The notes under the pieces: model-generated
What the model was told of the DNA's origin: nothing
Databases searched by the model: none
The model's input: the letters and a program-made list of their open reading frames with translations, nothing else
Shown here: positions 41,937 through 50,779 of the stretch, one piece after another
Layout of the letters: each line of letters begins with the position of its first letter
How positions within the stretch are numbered: position 1 is the stretch's first letter
Position numbers and translations under genes: made by a program
Assembly: GCF_010731595.1 (NCBI RefSeq)
Contig: NZ_AP022582.1
Span: forward strand, 1,922,001-1,986,000
Reading direction: 5' to 3'
Length of the DNA stretch: 64,000 nucleotides
From: Mycobacterium seoulense
GTDB taxonomy: Bacteria > Actinomycetota > Actinomycetes > Mycobacteriales > Mycobacteriaceae

Positions 41937-42467
41937 CTACTTCTGCTCGTAGACGCCGTGAATGACGGCGCGCGCGATCGCGTGCTGGAACAGGTTGAAG
42001 CCGAGGTACGCGGGGCTGGCATCCTCGCTGAGGTCCAGCTTGTCCACGCCCACGGCGTGCACGGCGATGTAGTACCGGTGCGGCCCGTGGCCCGGCGGCG
42101 GCGCGGCCCCGATGTAGCGGCGCATGCCCGCGTCGTTGACCAGCGTCAGCGCGTCGCCGGGCAGGACGCTTCCATCCCCCGCGCCCGCGGGAAGTTCGGT
42201 CACGTCGGCCGGCAGGTTGGCCACTGCCCAGTGCCAGAACCCCGAGGCCGTCGGCGCATCGGGGTCGTAGACCGTGACGGCAAAGCTGCGGGTCTCCGCC
42301 GGAAACCCCGACCAGCTCAACTGCGGGCTGACGTCTTCCCCACCCGCGCCCATGATTCCGCTGACCTGCGGCGTGGCCAGCGGCTGGCCGTCGGCGATCG
42401 ATTCCGACGTCAGGGTGAACGACGGCAGCTTCGGCAGGGCGGCGTACGGGTCGGGCACGGTGCTCAT
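41937..42467 (-). CDS. PEBP/YbhB family protein (TB18.6, Rv2140c-like)
   Basis: 176-residue phosphatidylethanolamine-binding-protein-fold protein. The conserved anion pocket is in [30 protein letters not shown] (Asp-Pro-Asp-Ala-Pro and Phe-Trp-His-Trp) and the later [14 protein letters not shown]. No signal peptide. Family members bind phospholipids or act as kinase/protease modulators; cellular function here is not established. Confidence 0.9.
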   Translation of the reverse strand: MSTVPDPYAALPKLPSFTLTSESIADGQPLATPQVSGIMGAGGEDVSPQLSWSGFPAETRSFAVTVYDPDAPTASGFWHWAVANLPADVTELPAGAGDGSVLPGDALTLVNDAGMRRYIGAAPPPGHGPHRYYIAVHAVGVDKLDLSEDASPAYLGFNLFQHAIARAVIHGVYEQK

Positions 42468-42496
42468 GGGCGATCCTCTCGTTGCGTGTCGTGTCT

Positions 42497-43843
42497 TCAG
42501 CAGTGTGTCAGGAAGTGTGCCAGCACATCGGTGCCGAACCTCAGCGCATCCACGGGTACCCGCTCGTCGACCCCGTGGAACAGCGCGGTGAAATCGAGGT
42601 CCGGCGGCAACCGCAGCGGGCTGAAACCAAAACAGCGAATCCCCAAGCGCGCGAACGCTTTCGCGTCGGTGCCACCGGAAAGCATGTAGGGCACCGTGCG
42701 GCCATCCGGGTCCAGCGCCAGCACGGCGGCGTTCATGGCGTCGACCAGGTCGCCGTCGAAGCTGGTTTCATACGACGAGAAGTCCTTGATCCACTCGCGG
42801 CTCACGTCCGGGCCCAGCAGCTCGTCGACCTCGGCCTCGAACGCCGCCTTGCGCCCCGGCAGGATCCGGCAGTCGATCACCGCTTCGGCAGTCGCCGGGA
42901 CGACGTTGGCCTTGTACCCGGCCTTGAGCATCGTCGGATTCGCGGTGTCGTGCAGCACGGCCTTGAGCATGCGGGCCATCGGGCCGAGCTTCTCGATCAC
43001 TCCCGCCAGGTCGCCCGAGTCGACGTCGAACGTCAGCCCGGTCTCGTCCCCGACGGCGGCCAGGAACTGGGCGACGGTGTCGGTCAGCACGAGCGGAAAC
43101 TGGTGCCGGCCCAGCCGGGCGACCGCCTCGGCGACGGCGGTGACGGCATTCTGGTCATGCACCATCGACCCATGCCCGGCCGGACCGCGGGCGGTCAGCC
43201 GCATCCACGACAAACCCTTCTCCGCCGTCTCGATCAGATAGAGCCGGCGTTCACCCCCGTCTCGGCGCGGCACGGTCAGCGAGAACCCGCCGACTTCGCC
43301 GATCGCCTCGGTGATGCCCTCGAACAGCTCGGGCCGGTTGTCGACCAGCCACTGCGCCCCGAAGCTGCCGCCGTGTTCCTCGTCGGCGAGGAAGGCGAAC
43401 ACCAGATCGCGCGGCGGGACGATCCCGGCCCGCTTCAACCGCCGGGCCACCACGATCATCATGCCGACCATGTCCTTCATGTCGACCGCGCCGCGGCCCC
43501 AGACGAAGCCGTCCTTGATCGCGCCCGAAAACGGATGCACGCTCCACTCGGCCGGCTCGGCCGGCACCACGTCGAGATGCCCGTGGATCAGCAGCGCCCC
43601 GCGCGAGCTGTCGGCGCCCGCGAGGCGGGCGATCACGTTGCCCCGGCCCGGGGCGCCCGACTCGACATATTGCGGCGCGTAGCCGACCTCGGCGAGCTGC
43701 TCGGCCACCCACTGCGCGCACTCGGCCTCGCCCCGCGTCGTCTCCGGCTCCCCGGTGTTCGTGGTGTCGAACCGGATCAACCTGCTGACGACCTCGACCA
43801 CATCGTCACTCGGGTCGGTCGGGAACTCGGACTGGGCGGTCAC
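42497..43843 (-). CDS. M20-family metallopeptidase (Rv2141c-like)
   Basis: 448-residue zinc peptidase of the M20/DapE group, exactly the length of Rv2141c when the GTG at 43843 with an AAGG site upstream is used. Metal and catalytic residues: His in [12 protein letters not shown], Asp in [10 protein letters not shown], Glu-Glu in [11 protein letters not shown], Asp in [10 protein letters not shown] region, and His in [11 protein letters not shown]. An acetylated amino acid or dipeptide substrate is likely but unproven. The DapE name used for this gene is questionable because a separate dapE exists in mycobacteria. Confidence 0.88.
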   Translation of the reverse strand: MTAQSEFPTDPSDDVVEVVSRLIRFDTTNTGEPETTRGEAECAQWVAEQLAEVGYAPQYVESGAPGRGNVIARLAGADSSRGALLIHGHLDVVPAEPAEWSVHPFSGAIKDGFVWGRGAVDMKDMVGMMIVVARRLKRAGIVPPRDLVFAFLADEEHGGSFGAQWLVDNRPELFEGITEAIGEVGGFSLTVPRRDGGERRLYLIETAEKGLSWMRLTARGPAGHGSMVHDQNAVTAVAEAVARLGRHQFPLVLTDTVAQFLAAVGDETGLTFDVDSGDLAGVIEKLGPMARMLKAVLHDTANPTMLKAGYKANVVPATAEAVIDCRILPGRKAAFEAEVDELLGPDVSREWIKDFSSYETSFDGDLVDAMNAAVLALDPDGRTVPYMLSGGTDAKAFARLGIRCFGFSPLRLPPDLDFTALFHGVDERVPVDALRFGTDVLAHFLTHC

Positions 43844-43956
43844 AACCACCTTTCCTACCATTGCGGAGGCCGCTCGGCTCGGCGCTGAGCGGCCCGGCTG
43901 GATTGGGTCCGCGTGAGACAATCCGATAGCCTTAGCTGCCAACTCTGGTTGGTCTT

Positions 43957-44042
43957 GTCCGAGTGGCGGAATGGCAGACGCGCTAGCTTGAGGTGCTAGT
44001 GCCCTACTAATGGGCGTGGGGGTTCAAGTCCCCCCTCGGACA
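43957..44042 (+). tRNA. leuT: tRNA-Leu (anticodon GAG)
   Basis: 86-base class II tRNA. Acceptor stem GTCCGAG pairs with CTCGGAC (44035-44041), discriminator A44042. The anticodon arm is CTAGC-TTGAGGT-GCTAG, giving anticodon GAG. A long variable arm (TGCCCTACTAATGGGCG) and the T-arm GGGGGTTCAAGTCCCCC complete it. The position, between the M20 gene and the Rv2143-like gene, agrees with leuT of M. tuberculosis. CCA is not encoded. Confidence 0.97.
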
Positions 44043-44227
44043 CGCGTGGTGCAGGCCCGCTTCCCGCCTCGAGAGGCGGCCCTGCCGAAGTCCATGCGAC
44101 GGGGTCGAGAAGTGGCTCCTCCGCTGCCCTTTCGACGCGCGGCCACCGCGGCCGCGGCGCGAACGAACCTCTCCCCCAACCCACTCCGCGTACAGTCGGG
44201 GTAACGTCAGCCGAAACCGGATTCTCC

Positions 44228-44241
44228 GTTGACAGGTCAAC
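44228..44241 (+). promoter_or_regulatory. Palindrome directly before the phosphatase operon
   Basis: GTTGAC-AG-GTCAAC ends 3 bases before the ATG at 44245. It occupies the place where a Shine-Dalgarno sequence would lie, and there is otherwise no ribosome site. It could be an operator, or leaderless transcription could begin just downstream. Confidence 0.35.
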
Positions 44242-44244
44242 CGC

Positions 44245-45906
44245 ATGCATGATGGTGCCCGCGTAGGCGTCGAGAGCGACCTTGACGCCTTGTGGGCGGC
44301 AGTGCCGTGCCCCACGCTGCTCCTCGATCGCGAGGGGATCGTGCGGGCACTGAGCGGGTCGGCCGAATCGCTGTTGCCCGGCGCGCTGCAGGGTGCCCGG
44401 ATCGACGAGTCGGTCGATTGGCTGTGGCGGGCACACGATCGTCTCGTCCACGTCGCGCCCGATGCGGTCGAGCGGGACGCGTCCGTCGCCTCGGGAAGCG
44501 TGGGCGGCCGCAAATTCGACGCCCACGCCGCGATGCTGCCCAGCGGCGAGGTGGCGTGGTCGCTGGTCGAGGACACCGGCCAGCTGCTGCGCGACGCGCA
44601 GGAAGCGCTGGCGCGGGAGCAGGAGCGCGCGGCGATCCTGCTGGAAACATCGTCGGTGTTGACGGCGTCGCTGAACGTGGACCGCTGCCGGGAGGCGACC
44701 GTCCAGATGGCCGCCCGGCACCTGGCCGACGCCGCGGCGCTGGTGGCGCCCACGGGCCGCGGGCGGCGGCTGCCGGTGTTCTACAGTGGCGCAGCCGGCG
44801 TGGTGGAGCAGTCCAGTGTCGACGCCGACCCCGCGGAGGTCGCGGGTTTGAGCGAGGCGCTACACGGATTCCCGCCGGTCTCCTCCGGCTGGATCGACCC
44901 GGTGACGGTACCGGACTGGCTTGTCCCACACCATTTCTCGGGTCCCGTCGGGTCCGTGATGATCTTGGCGCTGCCGGGTCACGGCGTCTCGGCGGGCGCG
45001 TTGGTGTTGCTGCGGCGCGCCGATCGCCCGGTCTACAGCGCGGACGATGAGCTTTTCGCCGGGTTGTTCGCCGCCCGGGCCGGCGCGGCGCTGTCCGCCG
45101 CACGGCTCTACGCCGAGCAGGCCGCCATCACCCGCACGCTGATGCGTGACCTGCTGCCTCCGCCGCTGCACGGGTTGCACGGCATCGAATTCGCCGGCGG
45201 ATACCGGGCTTCGAAGGACTACGAGGTCGTCGGCGGCGACTTCTACGACTTTCATCCCGCCGCGCGCCCCGAGGACGAGACGCTGGTGGTGCTGGGCGAC
45301 GTGTGCGGGAAGGGGTTAGAGGCCGCCGTGATGACCGGCAAGATCCGGAACACGCTGCAGGCCCTGACCCCGCTGGCGCAGGACCACGAGGGGGTGCTCA
45401 CGCTGCTCAACCGCGCCATGTTGTCGTCGGACCACACCCGGTTCGCCACGTTGGTCCTGGCCTCGGTCGCGCACCGGGACGGGCAGGTGACGCTGCGGCT
45501 GACCTGCGCCGGGCATCCGCCCCCGCTGATCGTGCGCGACAACGGGCAGGTGGAAGAGGCCGACACCAAGGGCACGCTGGTCGGCGCCCTGGAGCGCATC
45601 ACCGTGCAGTCTTTCGAGACCTCCCTCGCCCCCGGCGAAACCTGCCTGCTGTACACCGACGGGATCACCGAGGCGCGCGGCGGTCCGTTCGGCGACGACT
45701 TCTTCGGTGAGCAGCGGCTGGCGGCCTCGCTCACCGGATGCGCCGGGATGCCGGCCGAAGCGGTCGTCGAACGCGTCCTGATGCTGGCCACGCAATGGGT
45801 GGGGCAACGCGTGCACGACGACATCGCGGTCGTGGCCATCACCGCCCCGCAGCGGACCCACCTCAGCGCCGTTGACGGCCACACCCGGGGCAGGTACGTG
45901 GCATGA
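44245..45906 (+). CDS. PAS/GAF-SpoIIE (RsbU-type) PP2C phosphatase
   Basis: 553-residue serine phosphatase of the SpoIIE/RsbU group. Residues 10-110 look PAS-like, 125-290 form a GAF-like sensor domain, and 315-535 are the PP2C core. Metal-binding acidic residues are visible: Asp332 in VVGGDFYDF, Asp352 in GDVCGKG, Asp472 in YTDGITEA and Asp525-Asp526 in HDDIAVV. Such enzymes dephosphorylate STAS anti-sigma antagonists. The last gene of the operon encodes one, which is the likely substrate. The ATG start lies 3 bases after a palindrome. It overlaps the next gene by ATGA (45903-45906). Confidence 0.9.
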   Translation: MHDGARVGVESDLDALWAAVPCPTLLLDREGIVRALSGSAESLLPGALQGARIDESVDWLWRAHDRLVHVAPDAVERDASVASGSVGGRKFDAHAAMLPSGEVAWSLVEDTGQLLRDAQEALAREQERAAILLETSSVLTASLNVDRCREATVQMAARHLADAAALVAPTGRGRRLPVFYSGAAGVVEQSSVDADPAEVAGLSEALHGFPPVSSGWIDPVTVPDWLVPHHFSGPVGSVMILALPGHGVSAGALVLLRRADRPVYSADDELFAGLFAARAGAALSAARLYAEQAAITRTLMRDLLPPPLHGLHGIEFAGGYRASKDYEVVGGDFYDFHPAARPEDETLVVLGDVCGKGLEAAVMTGKIRNTLQALTPLAQDHEGVLTLLNRAMLSSDHTRFATLVLASVAHRDGQVTLRLTCAGHPPPLIVRDNGQVEEADTKGTLVGALERITVQSFETSLAPGETCLLYTDGITEARGGPFGDDFFGEQRLAASLTGCAGMPAEAVVERVLMLATQWVGQRVHDDIAVVAITAPQRTHLSAVDGHTRGRYVA

Positions 45907-47006
45907 GGCCCCACGACACCGACATGACCGCGTCGAATGCCACCGGCGCCGCCGACGAACTCGTTGTCCGCGAACGGCTTTGGGGCGCCCTGGCCGACCG
46001 CGACGAATACGCGGCCGCGGCCACGGTGTTCGCCGCGATGGATGCGGGCATGACGCCGGAAGACGTGCTGCTGCAGGTGATCGCCCCCGTCCAGCACAAG
46101 GTGGGCACCGAGTGGGCCGCCAACCGCATCAGCGTCGCGCAGGAACACGCGGCGACGGCCATCAACGATCGCGTCATCGCCGCGCTGGCCCATCACCCTT
46201 CCGGCAAAGTCCGGGGCCGGGGCGGTCGAGTCACTTTGGCCTGCGTGGACGGCGAATGGCACGCTTTGCCCGCCCGGCTGCTGGCCGAGGTCCTGCGGTT
46301 GCGCGGCTGGCAGGTCGACTTCCTGGGGGCGCAGGTCCCGACCCCGCACCTGATCGCCCACCTGCACCAGCACGGCCCCGACGTCGTGGCGCTCTCCTGC
46401 TCGATCCCCACCCGGCTGCCCAACGCGCACGCCGCGATCGTCGCGTGCCAGTCCGCCGGGTTCCCGGTCCTGGCCGGCGGCGCGGCCTTCGGCCACGACG
46501 GCCGCTTCGCCCGCAGGCTCGGCGCCGACGCCTGGGCCCCCGACGCCCGCACCGCCCACGAACGCCTGACCCGCGGATTCCCCGCCGTCCGGCGCGTTCC
46601 CAACCGCCAGCCGGTCGATGACCTGCCGCATCTGGTCGACCAGGAATTCACCATGGTGAGCCGGAGTGCGGCGCAACTGGTCAAGACCACCGTCGCCGAT
46701 TTGGAGGACCGCTTTCCCGCCATGCGCGCCTACTCCACGCAGCAGCACCAGCGCACCGTCGAGGACATCGCCCACATCGTGGACTTCCTCACCGTGAGCC
46801 TGTACACCGACGACGACGCGTTGTTCACCGACTTCATCACCTGGACCGCCGACATCCTCACTGCGCGCGGCGTTCCGGCCGCGTCGCTTCGCCCGGCGCT
46901 GGATTTGCTGGCGGTGCAACTCAAGGAGTTTCCCCGCAGCCTGCGTCTACTGGGAGCAGCAAACGATGGCCTGACCACCGTCGCCGAGGCGGGAGCGTCG
47001 GCGTGA
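45903..47006 (+). CDS. CarH-like B12-binding sensor with helical output domain
   Basis: 367-residue protein with a B12-binding cap helix bundle (about 22-100), a Rossmann B12 domain (about 108-215) and a helical C-terminal domain (about 245-350) that I do not recognise. The cap has Trp71 followed nine residues later by Glu81-His82, the exact W-x9-E-H signature of CarH-type light sensors. The Rossmann part has VDGEWHALP: Glu118 and His120 match CarH's E-x-H, where His ligates cobalt. No MerR DNA-binding domain is present. Overlaps both neighbours (ATGA, GTGA), so it works with the phosphatase and the STAS protein. Adenosylcobalamin and light are the likely inputs by analogy. Confidence 0.85.
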   Translation: MRPHDTDMTASNATGAADELVVRERLWGALADRDEYAAAATVFAAMDAGMTPEDVLLQVIAPVQHKVGTEWAANRISVAQEHAATAINDRVIAALAHHPSGKVRGRGGRVTLACVDGEWHALPARLLAEVLRLRGWQVDFLGAQVPTPHLIAHLHQHGPDVVALSCSIPTRLPNAHAAIVACQSAGFPVLAGGAAFGHDGRFARRLGADAWAPDARTAHERLTRGFPAVRRVPNRQPVDDLPHLVDQEFTMVSRSAAQLVKTTVADLEDRFPAMRAYSTQQHQRTVEDIAHIVDFLTVSLYTDDDALFTDFITWTADILTARGVPAASLRPALDLLAVQLKEFPRSLRLLGAANDGLTTVAEAGASA

Positions 47007-47389
47007 ACCTCTCCGTGCACGTCGCCACGACAGGGCCGTCGGCCTGCGTGCAGGTCTCCGGTGACCTGGTGTACGAGACCGTGGACGCCATGGTCGCCGC
47101 CGTCGGTCGGCTGCTCGGCCAACAGCCCGCCCCGGCGCACCTTCATCTCGACCTCTCCCGGCTGGCCTTCTGCGACTCCGCTGGCCTCTCCGGCCTGCTC
47201 CTGGTCCATCGCCGGAGCTCTCAGGCGGGCGTGCGCCTGCACCTGGACCACCGGCCGCGATTCCTCGATCGCATCCTGGACGTCACCGGCACGTTCGACC
47301 ACCTCGTCGCCGCGTCCGACCCCGAGTCGGGCGCGGCGAGCCCGGACCGGCGCGGCGAGAACGCTCCGGGACAGACGCGGGTCCGCTGA
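47003..47389 (+). CDS. STAS-domain anti-sigma factor antagonist
   Basis: 128-residue SpoIIAA/RsbV-type protein. The STAS core has the phosphorylation segment LDLSRLAFCDSAGLSGLLL, with Ser59 in D-S-A-G as the expected phosphosite, and GVRLHLDHRPRFLDRILDVTG as the last strand and helix. In its dephosphorylated state it should bind an anti-sigma kinase (RsbW type) and release a sigma factor. No kinase or sigma gene is in the window, so the partner must be elsewhere. A short disordered tail (about 105-128) follows. GTG overlaps the sensor's stop. Confidence 0.9.
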   Translation: MNLSVHVATTGPSACVQVSGDLVYETVDAMVAAVGRLLGQQPAPAHLHLDLSRLAFCDSAGLSGLLLVHRRSSQAGVRLHLDHRPRFLDRILDVTGTFDHLVAASDPESGAASPDRRGENAPGQTRVR

Positions 47390-47433
47390 CCGGCGCGGGG
47401 CCGTTACGAAGCCCGTAGGCTGGATTGCGACCG

Positions 47434-48108
47434 ATGACACCCAACGGATTCCTGCGGCACGCCGCGACGCGCACATTCCGCGACCGTCGCGCGGCGGGTC
47501 GCGCGCTGGCCGAACAGCTGATGTCCTACCGCGACCGGGACGACGTGCTGGTCTTCGGGTTGGCCCGCGGCGGCGTGCCGGTGGCCTGGGAGGTCGCCGC
47601 GGCCCTGCACGCGCCGCTGGATGTGTTCCTGGTCCGCAAGCTCGGGGTGCCGCGCTGGTCGGAGCTCGCGATGGGCGCGCTCGCCAGCGGCGGCGGGGTC
47701 GTGATGAACGACGACGTGGTGTCCAGCCTGCGGATCACCGATGAGCAGGTGCGCGAGGTGATCGAGAGCGAGACGGCCGAACTCGCCCGCCGCGAGCACG
47801 CGTACCGCGGCGGGCGCCCGCCGGCCGACCCGCGCGGCAAGGTGGTGATCGTGGTCGACGACGGGATTGCCACCGGCGCCAGCATGCTGGCCGCCGTCCG
47901 GGCGGTGCGGGCCTCCGCTCCGAAATCCGTCGTCGTCGCGGTCCCGGTGGGACCCGCGTCGACCTGCCGTGAGCTCGCGCTCGAGGCCGACGAGGTAGTT
48001 TGCGTGACGATGCCGCCGGGATTCGAAGCCGTCGGCCAGGTATACGCCGATTTTCACCAGGTCAGCGACGACGAGGTGCGTCAAGCGCTCGCCACTCCGA
48101 CCGGCTGA
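47434..48108 (+). CDS. Phosphoribosyltransferase family protein (Rv2143-like)
   Basis: 224-residue type I PRTase from ATG 47434; a TTG at 47425 is an alternative. The PRPP loop is [15 protein letters not shown] (two acidic residues then the GIATGAS turn), and the pyrophosphate loop is in [15 protein letters not shown]. The hood region has [22 protein letters not shown], typical of the erythromycin-esterase-linked/uncharacterised PRTase group. Substrate unknown. It lies 44 bases after the STAS gene; co-transcription is possible but unproven. Confidence 0.88.
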   Translation: MTPNGFLRHAATRTFRDRRAAGRALAEQLMSYRDRDDVLVFGLARGGVPVAWEVAAALHAPLDVFLVRKLGVPRWSELAMGALASGGGVVMNDDVVSSLRITDEQVREVIESETAELARREHAYRGGRPPADPRGKVVIVVDDGIATGASMLAAVRAVRASAPKSVVVAVPVGPASTCRELALEADEVVCVTMPPGFEAVGQVYADFHQVSDDEVRQALATPTG

Positions 48109-48111
48109 GTG

Positions 48112-48462
48112 CTACTTGGCGGCCTCGTCGCGGCCCTCCGCCGACACCGCCGACTGTTCGGTCGCGCCGGATTGTGGCGGCGTGCCGGGTTCCCCGGACG
48201 ATTCGTCGCCGCCCTCCTGCGAGGCGTCCTCGGGGTAGTCGATGGCCTCTTCGCCGTCGGCGTCCTGGACCTCGGCCTCGTGCTGTTCTGCGCCGCCCGC
48301 GTCCCGCCGCTGCCGCTCCTGCAACGCGTCGATGATCAACAGCACGACGCCGAGCACGCTGGCACCGATGCACACCCAGGCCACCAACTCGTTGCTCGTG
48401 ACCACGGCGAACACCAGCGCGACGAGCCCGACCAGGGCCAGTACCAGCGCAATGATCAGCAT
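48112..48462 (-). CDS. Small membrane protein (Rv2144c-like)
   Basis: 116-residue protein with two N-terminal membrane helices (about 2-22 and 28-48) and an acidic, Glu/Gly/Ser-rich cytoplasmic tail (55-116). Matches Rv2144c in size and position, downstream of wag31. The acidic tail after a helical hairpin is typical of mycobacterial division-associated small proteins, but no function is known. Convergent with the PRTase gene, 3 bases apart. Confidence 0.85.
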   Translation of the reverse strand: MLIIALVLALVGLVALVFAVVTSNELVAWVCIGASVLGVVLLIIDALQERQRRDAGGAEQHEAEVQDADGEEAIDYPEDASQEGGDESSGEPGTPPQSGATEQSAVSAEGRDEAAK

Positions 48463-48560
48463 CGGTCATCCTCCAAGCGACGAGCGGGACAGCCAGTTCG
48501 TGTGCAGGTCCAGTGTGCCAAACCGCTCAGCTCGGCGAGTCTCCCGGCACGCCCGTGAGG

Positions 48561-49361
48561 CTAGTTGTTGCCCCGGTTGAATTGCTCGAACCCGCCGGCC
48601 TCGGCGCTGGAGTCGACTGGAGCCGCCGATCCGCGCTGGCCGAGCTCCTCCAGCTGCGATTCCAGGTAGGTCTTGAGCCGGGTCCGGTACTCACGTTCGA
48701 AGGTACGCAGCTGCTCGAGGCGGCCTTCCAGGACCGTGCGCTGCTGGTTGATCGTTCCCATGATCTCGGAGTGCTTGCGCTCGGCGTCGGCCTGCAGGGC
48801 GTCGGCCTTTTCCTGGGCCTGGCGCAGCTGGGTCTCGGAACGGGTTTGCGCGTCGGCGAGCATGGCGTCGGCGCGCTGCCGGGCCTCGGTGACCGTGGTC
48901 TCGGCGGTCTGGCGGGCCTCGGTGAGGATCTGGTCGGCGTTGGCGCGAGCGTCGGCCAGCATCTTGTCGGACTCGGCCTTGGCGGTGCTGGTCAGCCGGT
49001 CGGCGGTGTCCTGGGCCAGGCTCAGCACCCGGGCGGCCTTCATGGCCTGTTCCTCGTTGCTGGCCGCGGGGGCGGCGGGGGCGGCCACCGGTGCCGCCTT
49101 GGGCGCCGGCTCGGGCTCGGGGACGGGAATCGCCTGGGTGGGCGCGGCGGCGGGCGCGGCGCTGGCGCCACCGCCGGCGGCGAGTTCTCGGTCCAGCTCC
49201 TCGATGCGTTGGCGCAGATCGCTGTTCTCTTCGATGAGCCGGGTCAGCTCGGCCTCCACCAGATCGAGGAAGGCGTCGACCTCGTCTTCGTTGTAGCCCC
49301 GCTTGCCGATCGGTGGCTTACTGAACGCCACATTGTGGACGTCGGCTGGTGTAAGCGGCAT
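48561..49361 (-). CDS. wag31: DivIVA-family polar growth protein Wag31
   Basis: 266-residue coiled-coil scaffold that marks the growing poles and organises cell-wall synthesis. The N-terminal DivIVA domain ([38 protein letters not shown]) binds membrane; Thr/Ser near residue 73 in the linker ([13 protein letters not shown]) corresponds to the PknA/B phosphosite region. A Pro/Ala linker (about 65-100) is followed by the long coiled coil (about 105-245). Essential in mycobacteria. It is transcribed from the AT-rich region upstream. Confidence 0.97.
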   Translation of the reverse strand: MPLTPADVHNVAFSKPPIGKRGYNEDEVDAFLDLVEAELTRLIEENSDLRQRIEELDRELAAGGGASAAPAAAPTQAIPVPEPEPAPKAAPVAAPAAPAASNEEQAMKAARVLSLAQDTADRLTSTAKAESDKMLADARANADQILTEARQTAETTVTEARQRADAMLADAQTRSETQLRQAQEKADALQADAERKHSEIMGTINQQRTVLEGRLEQLRTFEREYRTRLKTYLESQLEELGQRGSAAPVDSSAEAGGFEQFNRGNN

Positions 49362-49439
49362 TGTTTCGTCCCCTCAAGTTCCTGTCTAACGTTCTGGAAA
49401 GTGTAGAACGCAGTGGTAGCCGTCGTGCAACTGCCGTCC

Positions 49440-49560
49440 ATCCTGTCACACCAGGCGCGACCGTTGCTGTTTAGGCCAATAAATAAGAACCAATTTCAAA
49501 CACTGAGGGCAATAAAATCCGAAACCTTAGAATTTTTAAATCGCGGGCACCAAACCGAAG
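49440..49560 (-). promoter_or_regulatory. AT-rich region upstream of wag31
   Basis: A 120-base block between wag31 and the YggT gene is far richer in A/T than the surrounding sequence (for example AATTTTTAAAT and CCAATAAATAAGAACC). No open frame uses it. It probably holds the wag31 promoter(s); several TANNNT-like -10 candidates occur but none with a convincing -35. I cannot choose among them. Confidence 0.4.
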
Positions 49561-49613
49561 CTAAAACGTGGCCGAACCGTCGCCGGGGCGGAAGGTTGCT
49601 GCACGCCAGCGGC

Positions 49614-49904
49614 TCAGGCCGCGGCCCCGAATGCCAGTTGCATGCCGATGAACGCGACCAGCAAGAGCACCATGATGGACAGGTCGAAGCGGACGGCCCC
49701 GATGGTGAGTTGCGGGATCAGCCGGCGCAGCAGCTTCACCGGCGGGTCGGTGATCGACATGATGATCTCGAGGATCACCACCGTGATGCCGGTGGGATGC
49801 CAGTCACGGCTGAACGAGCGGATGAACTCGACGACGACCCGGGCGATGAGCAGCAGCCAGAAGATGAACAGCGCAAACCCAAGGATCTGAAAGAACAGCA
49901 CCAA
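49614..49904 (-). CDS. YggT-family membrane protein (Rv2146c-like)
   Basis: 96-residue protein with two hydrophobic segments (about 3-23 and 72-92) around a conserved SFSRDWHPTG and TDPPVKLLRRLIP motif, the YggT signature. The family lies between sepF and divIVA in most actinobacteria, as here, and is thought to take part in division or cell-wall assembly. A direct role is not established. Confidence 0.92.
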   Translation of the reverse strand: MVLFFQILGFALFIFWLLLIARVVVEFIRSFSRDWHPTGITVVILEIIMSITDPPVKLLRRLIPQLTIGAVRFDLSIMVLLLVAFIGMQLAFGAAA

Positions 49905-50061
49905 CTGAAGAGCCCCGACCTTACCGATGAGATGTCAAGTGCCGCGGGCTTGCGCGGCGCCTGCCAGCGTACCGACTCCGGGCCCCGGCCCACATCTCAG
50001 CCGGCCCAGCCACCGGCGGCGACCGAAACGGCCGCTGGCGACCCGGGGCTACCGGTAGCCG

Positions 50062-50718
50062 TTATTGGTAAGCGTAGAAGCCGGTTTCGGCGATCCGCCG
50101 ACGCTCCTCCGGGGACACGTCGACGTCGGCGGGCGAGAGCAGGAACACCTTGGTCGCCACCTTGTCGAAGGAGCCGCGCAGCGCGAAGGCGAGGCCGGCG
50201 GCGAAGTCGACGAGGCGCTTCGCGTCGGCGTTGTCCATCGACACCAGGTCCATGATGACCGGGGTGCCGTCGCGGAACCGCTCGCCGATGGTGCGGGCCT
50301 CGCTGTAGTCCTTCGGTCGCAGCGTGGTGATCTTCGAGAGCGGGTGGCCCTCCTCGAACATCATCGCCATCCGGCGCGGGTCCATCGCCAGCGCGCCGCG
50401 GGTGGAGTTGCGCAGCCAGGACCCGAAGCGGGGCCTGCCCATCTCGGGCCGCTCGAACTCGCGGGGGTGGACGGCGCCGTAGCGCGGCTCGTCCCCGTAA
50501 CCGCCGCGGTAGCCGCCGGGCGGCGGGTAGTCGGCGGGCTCGCGGGGGTCGTCGTAGTCACGCCCCTCGTAACGCCCCTCGAGGCGTCCATAGCCGTCGT
50601 CGAAACGCGGCCGCGGGAAACCGCGGGAGGGAGCGGCGTGGTCGTCGTAATACTCGTCGTCGTAGTCGTCCATCGGGGCCATACCGAAATAGGCCTTGAC
50701 TTTGTGCAGTGTGCTCAT
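50062..50718 (-). CDS. sepF: Cell-division protein SepF
   Basis: 218-residue Z-ring membrane anchor. The N-terminal amphipathic helix ([15 protein letters not shown]) binds membrane, a Tyr/Asp/Arg/Gly-rich disordered linker covers about 17-105, and the C-terminal SepF domain has [47 protein letters not shown], shown here by its DYSEA and GTPVIMDL parts. It binds the FtsZ C-terminal peptide. Matches Rv2147c in length. It is in the ftsZ-downstream cluster. Confidence 0.96.
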   Translation of the reverse strand: MSTLHKVKAYFGMAPMDDYDDEYYDDHAAPSRGFPRPRFDDGYGRLEGRYEGRDYDDPREPADYPPPGGYRGGYGDEPRYGAVHPREFERPEMGRPRFGSWLRNSTRGALAMDPRRMAMMFEEGHPLSKITTLRPKDYSEARTIGERFRDGTPVIMDLVSMDNADAKRLVDFAAGLAFALRGSFDKVATKVFLLSPADVDVSPEERRRIAETGFYAYQ

Positions 50719-50779
50719 TGCGTTGACCCCTTCTAGCCCCTGACGCTGGTGTCAGTGATGAAGATGTGACTACAGTGAC

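Noticed and set aside
44190..44244. SigF/SigB-type promoter (GGGTAA at about 44198) before the phosphatase operon
   Set aside because: No GGTTT/GTTT-like -35 at 15-17 bases upstream; a -10-like match alone is not enough.
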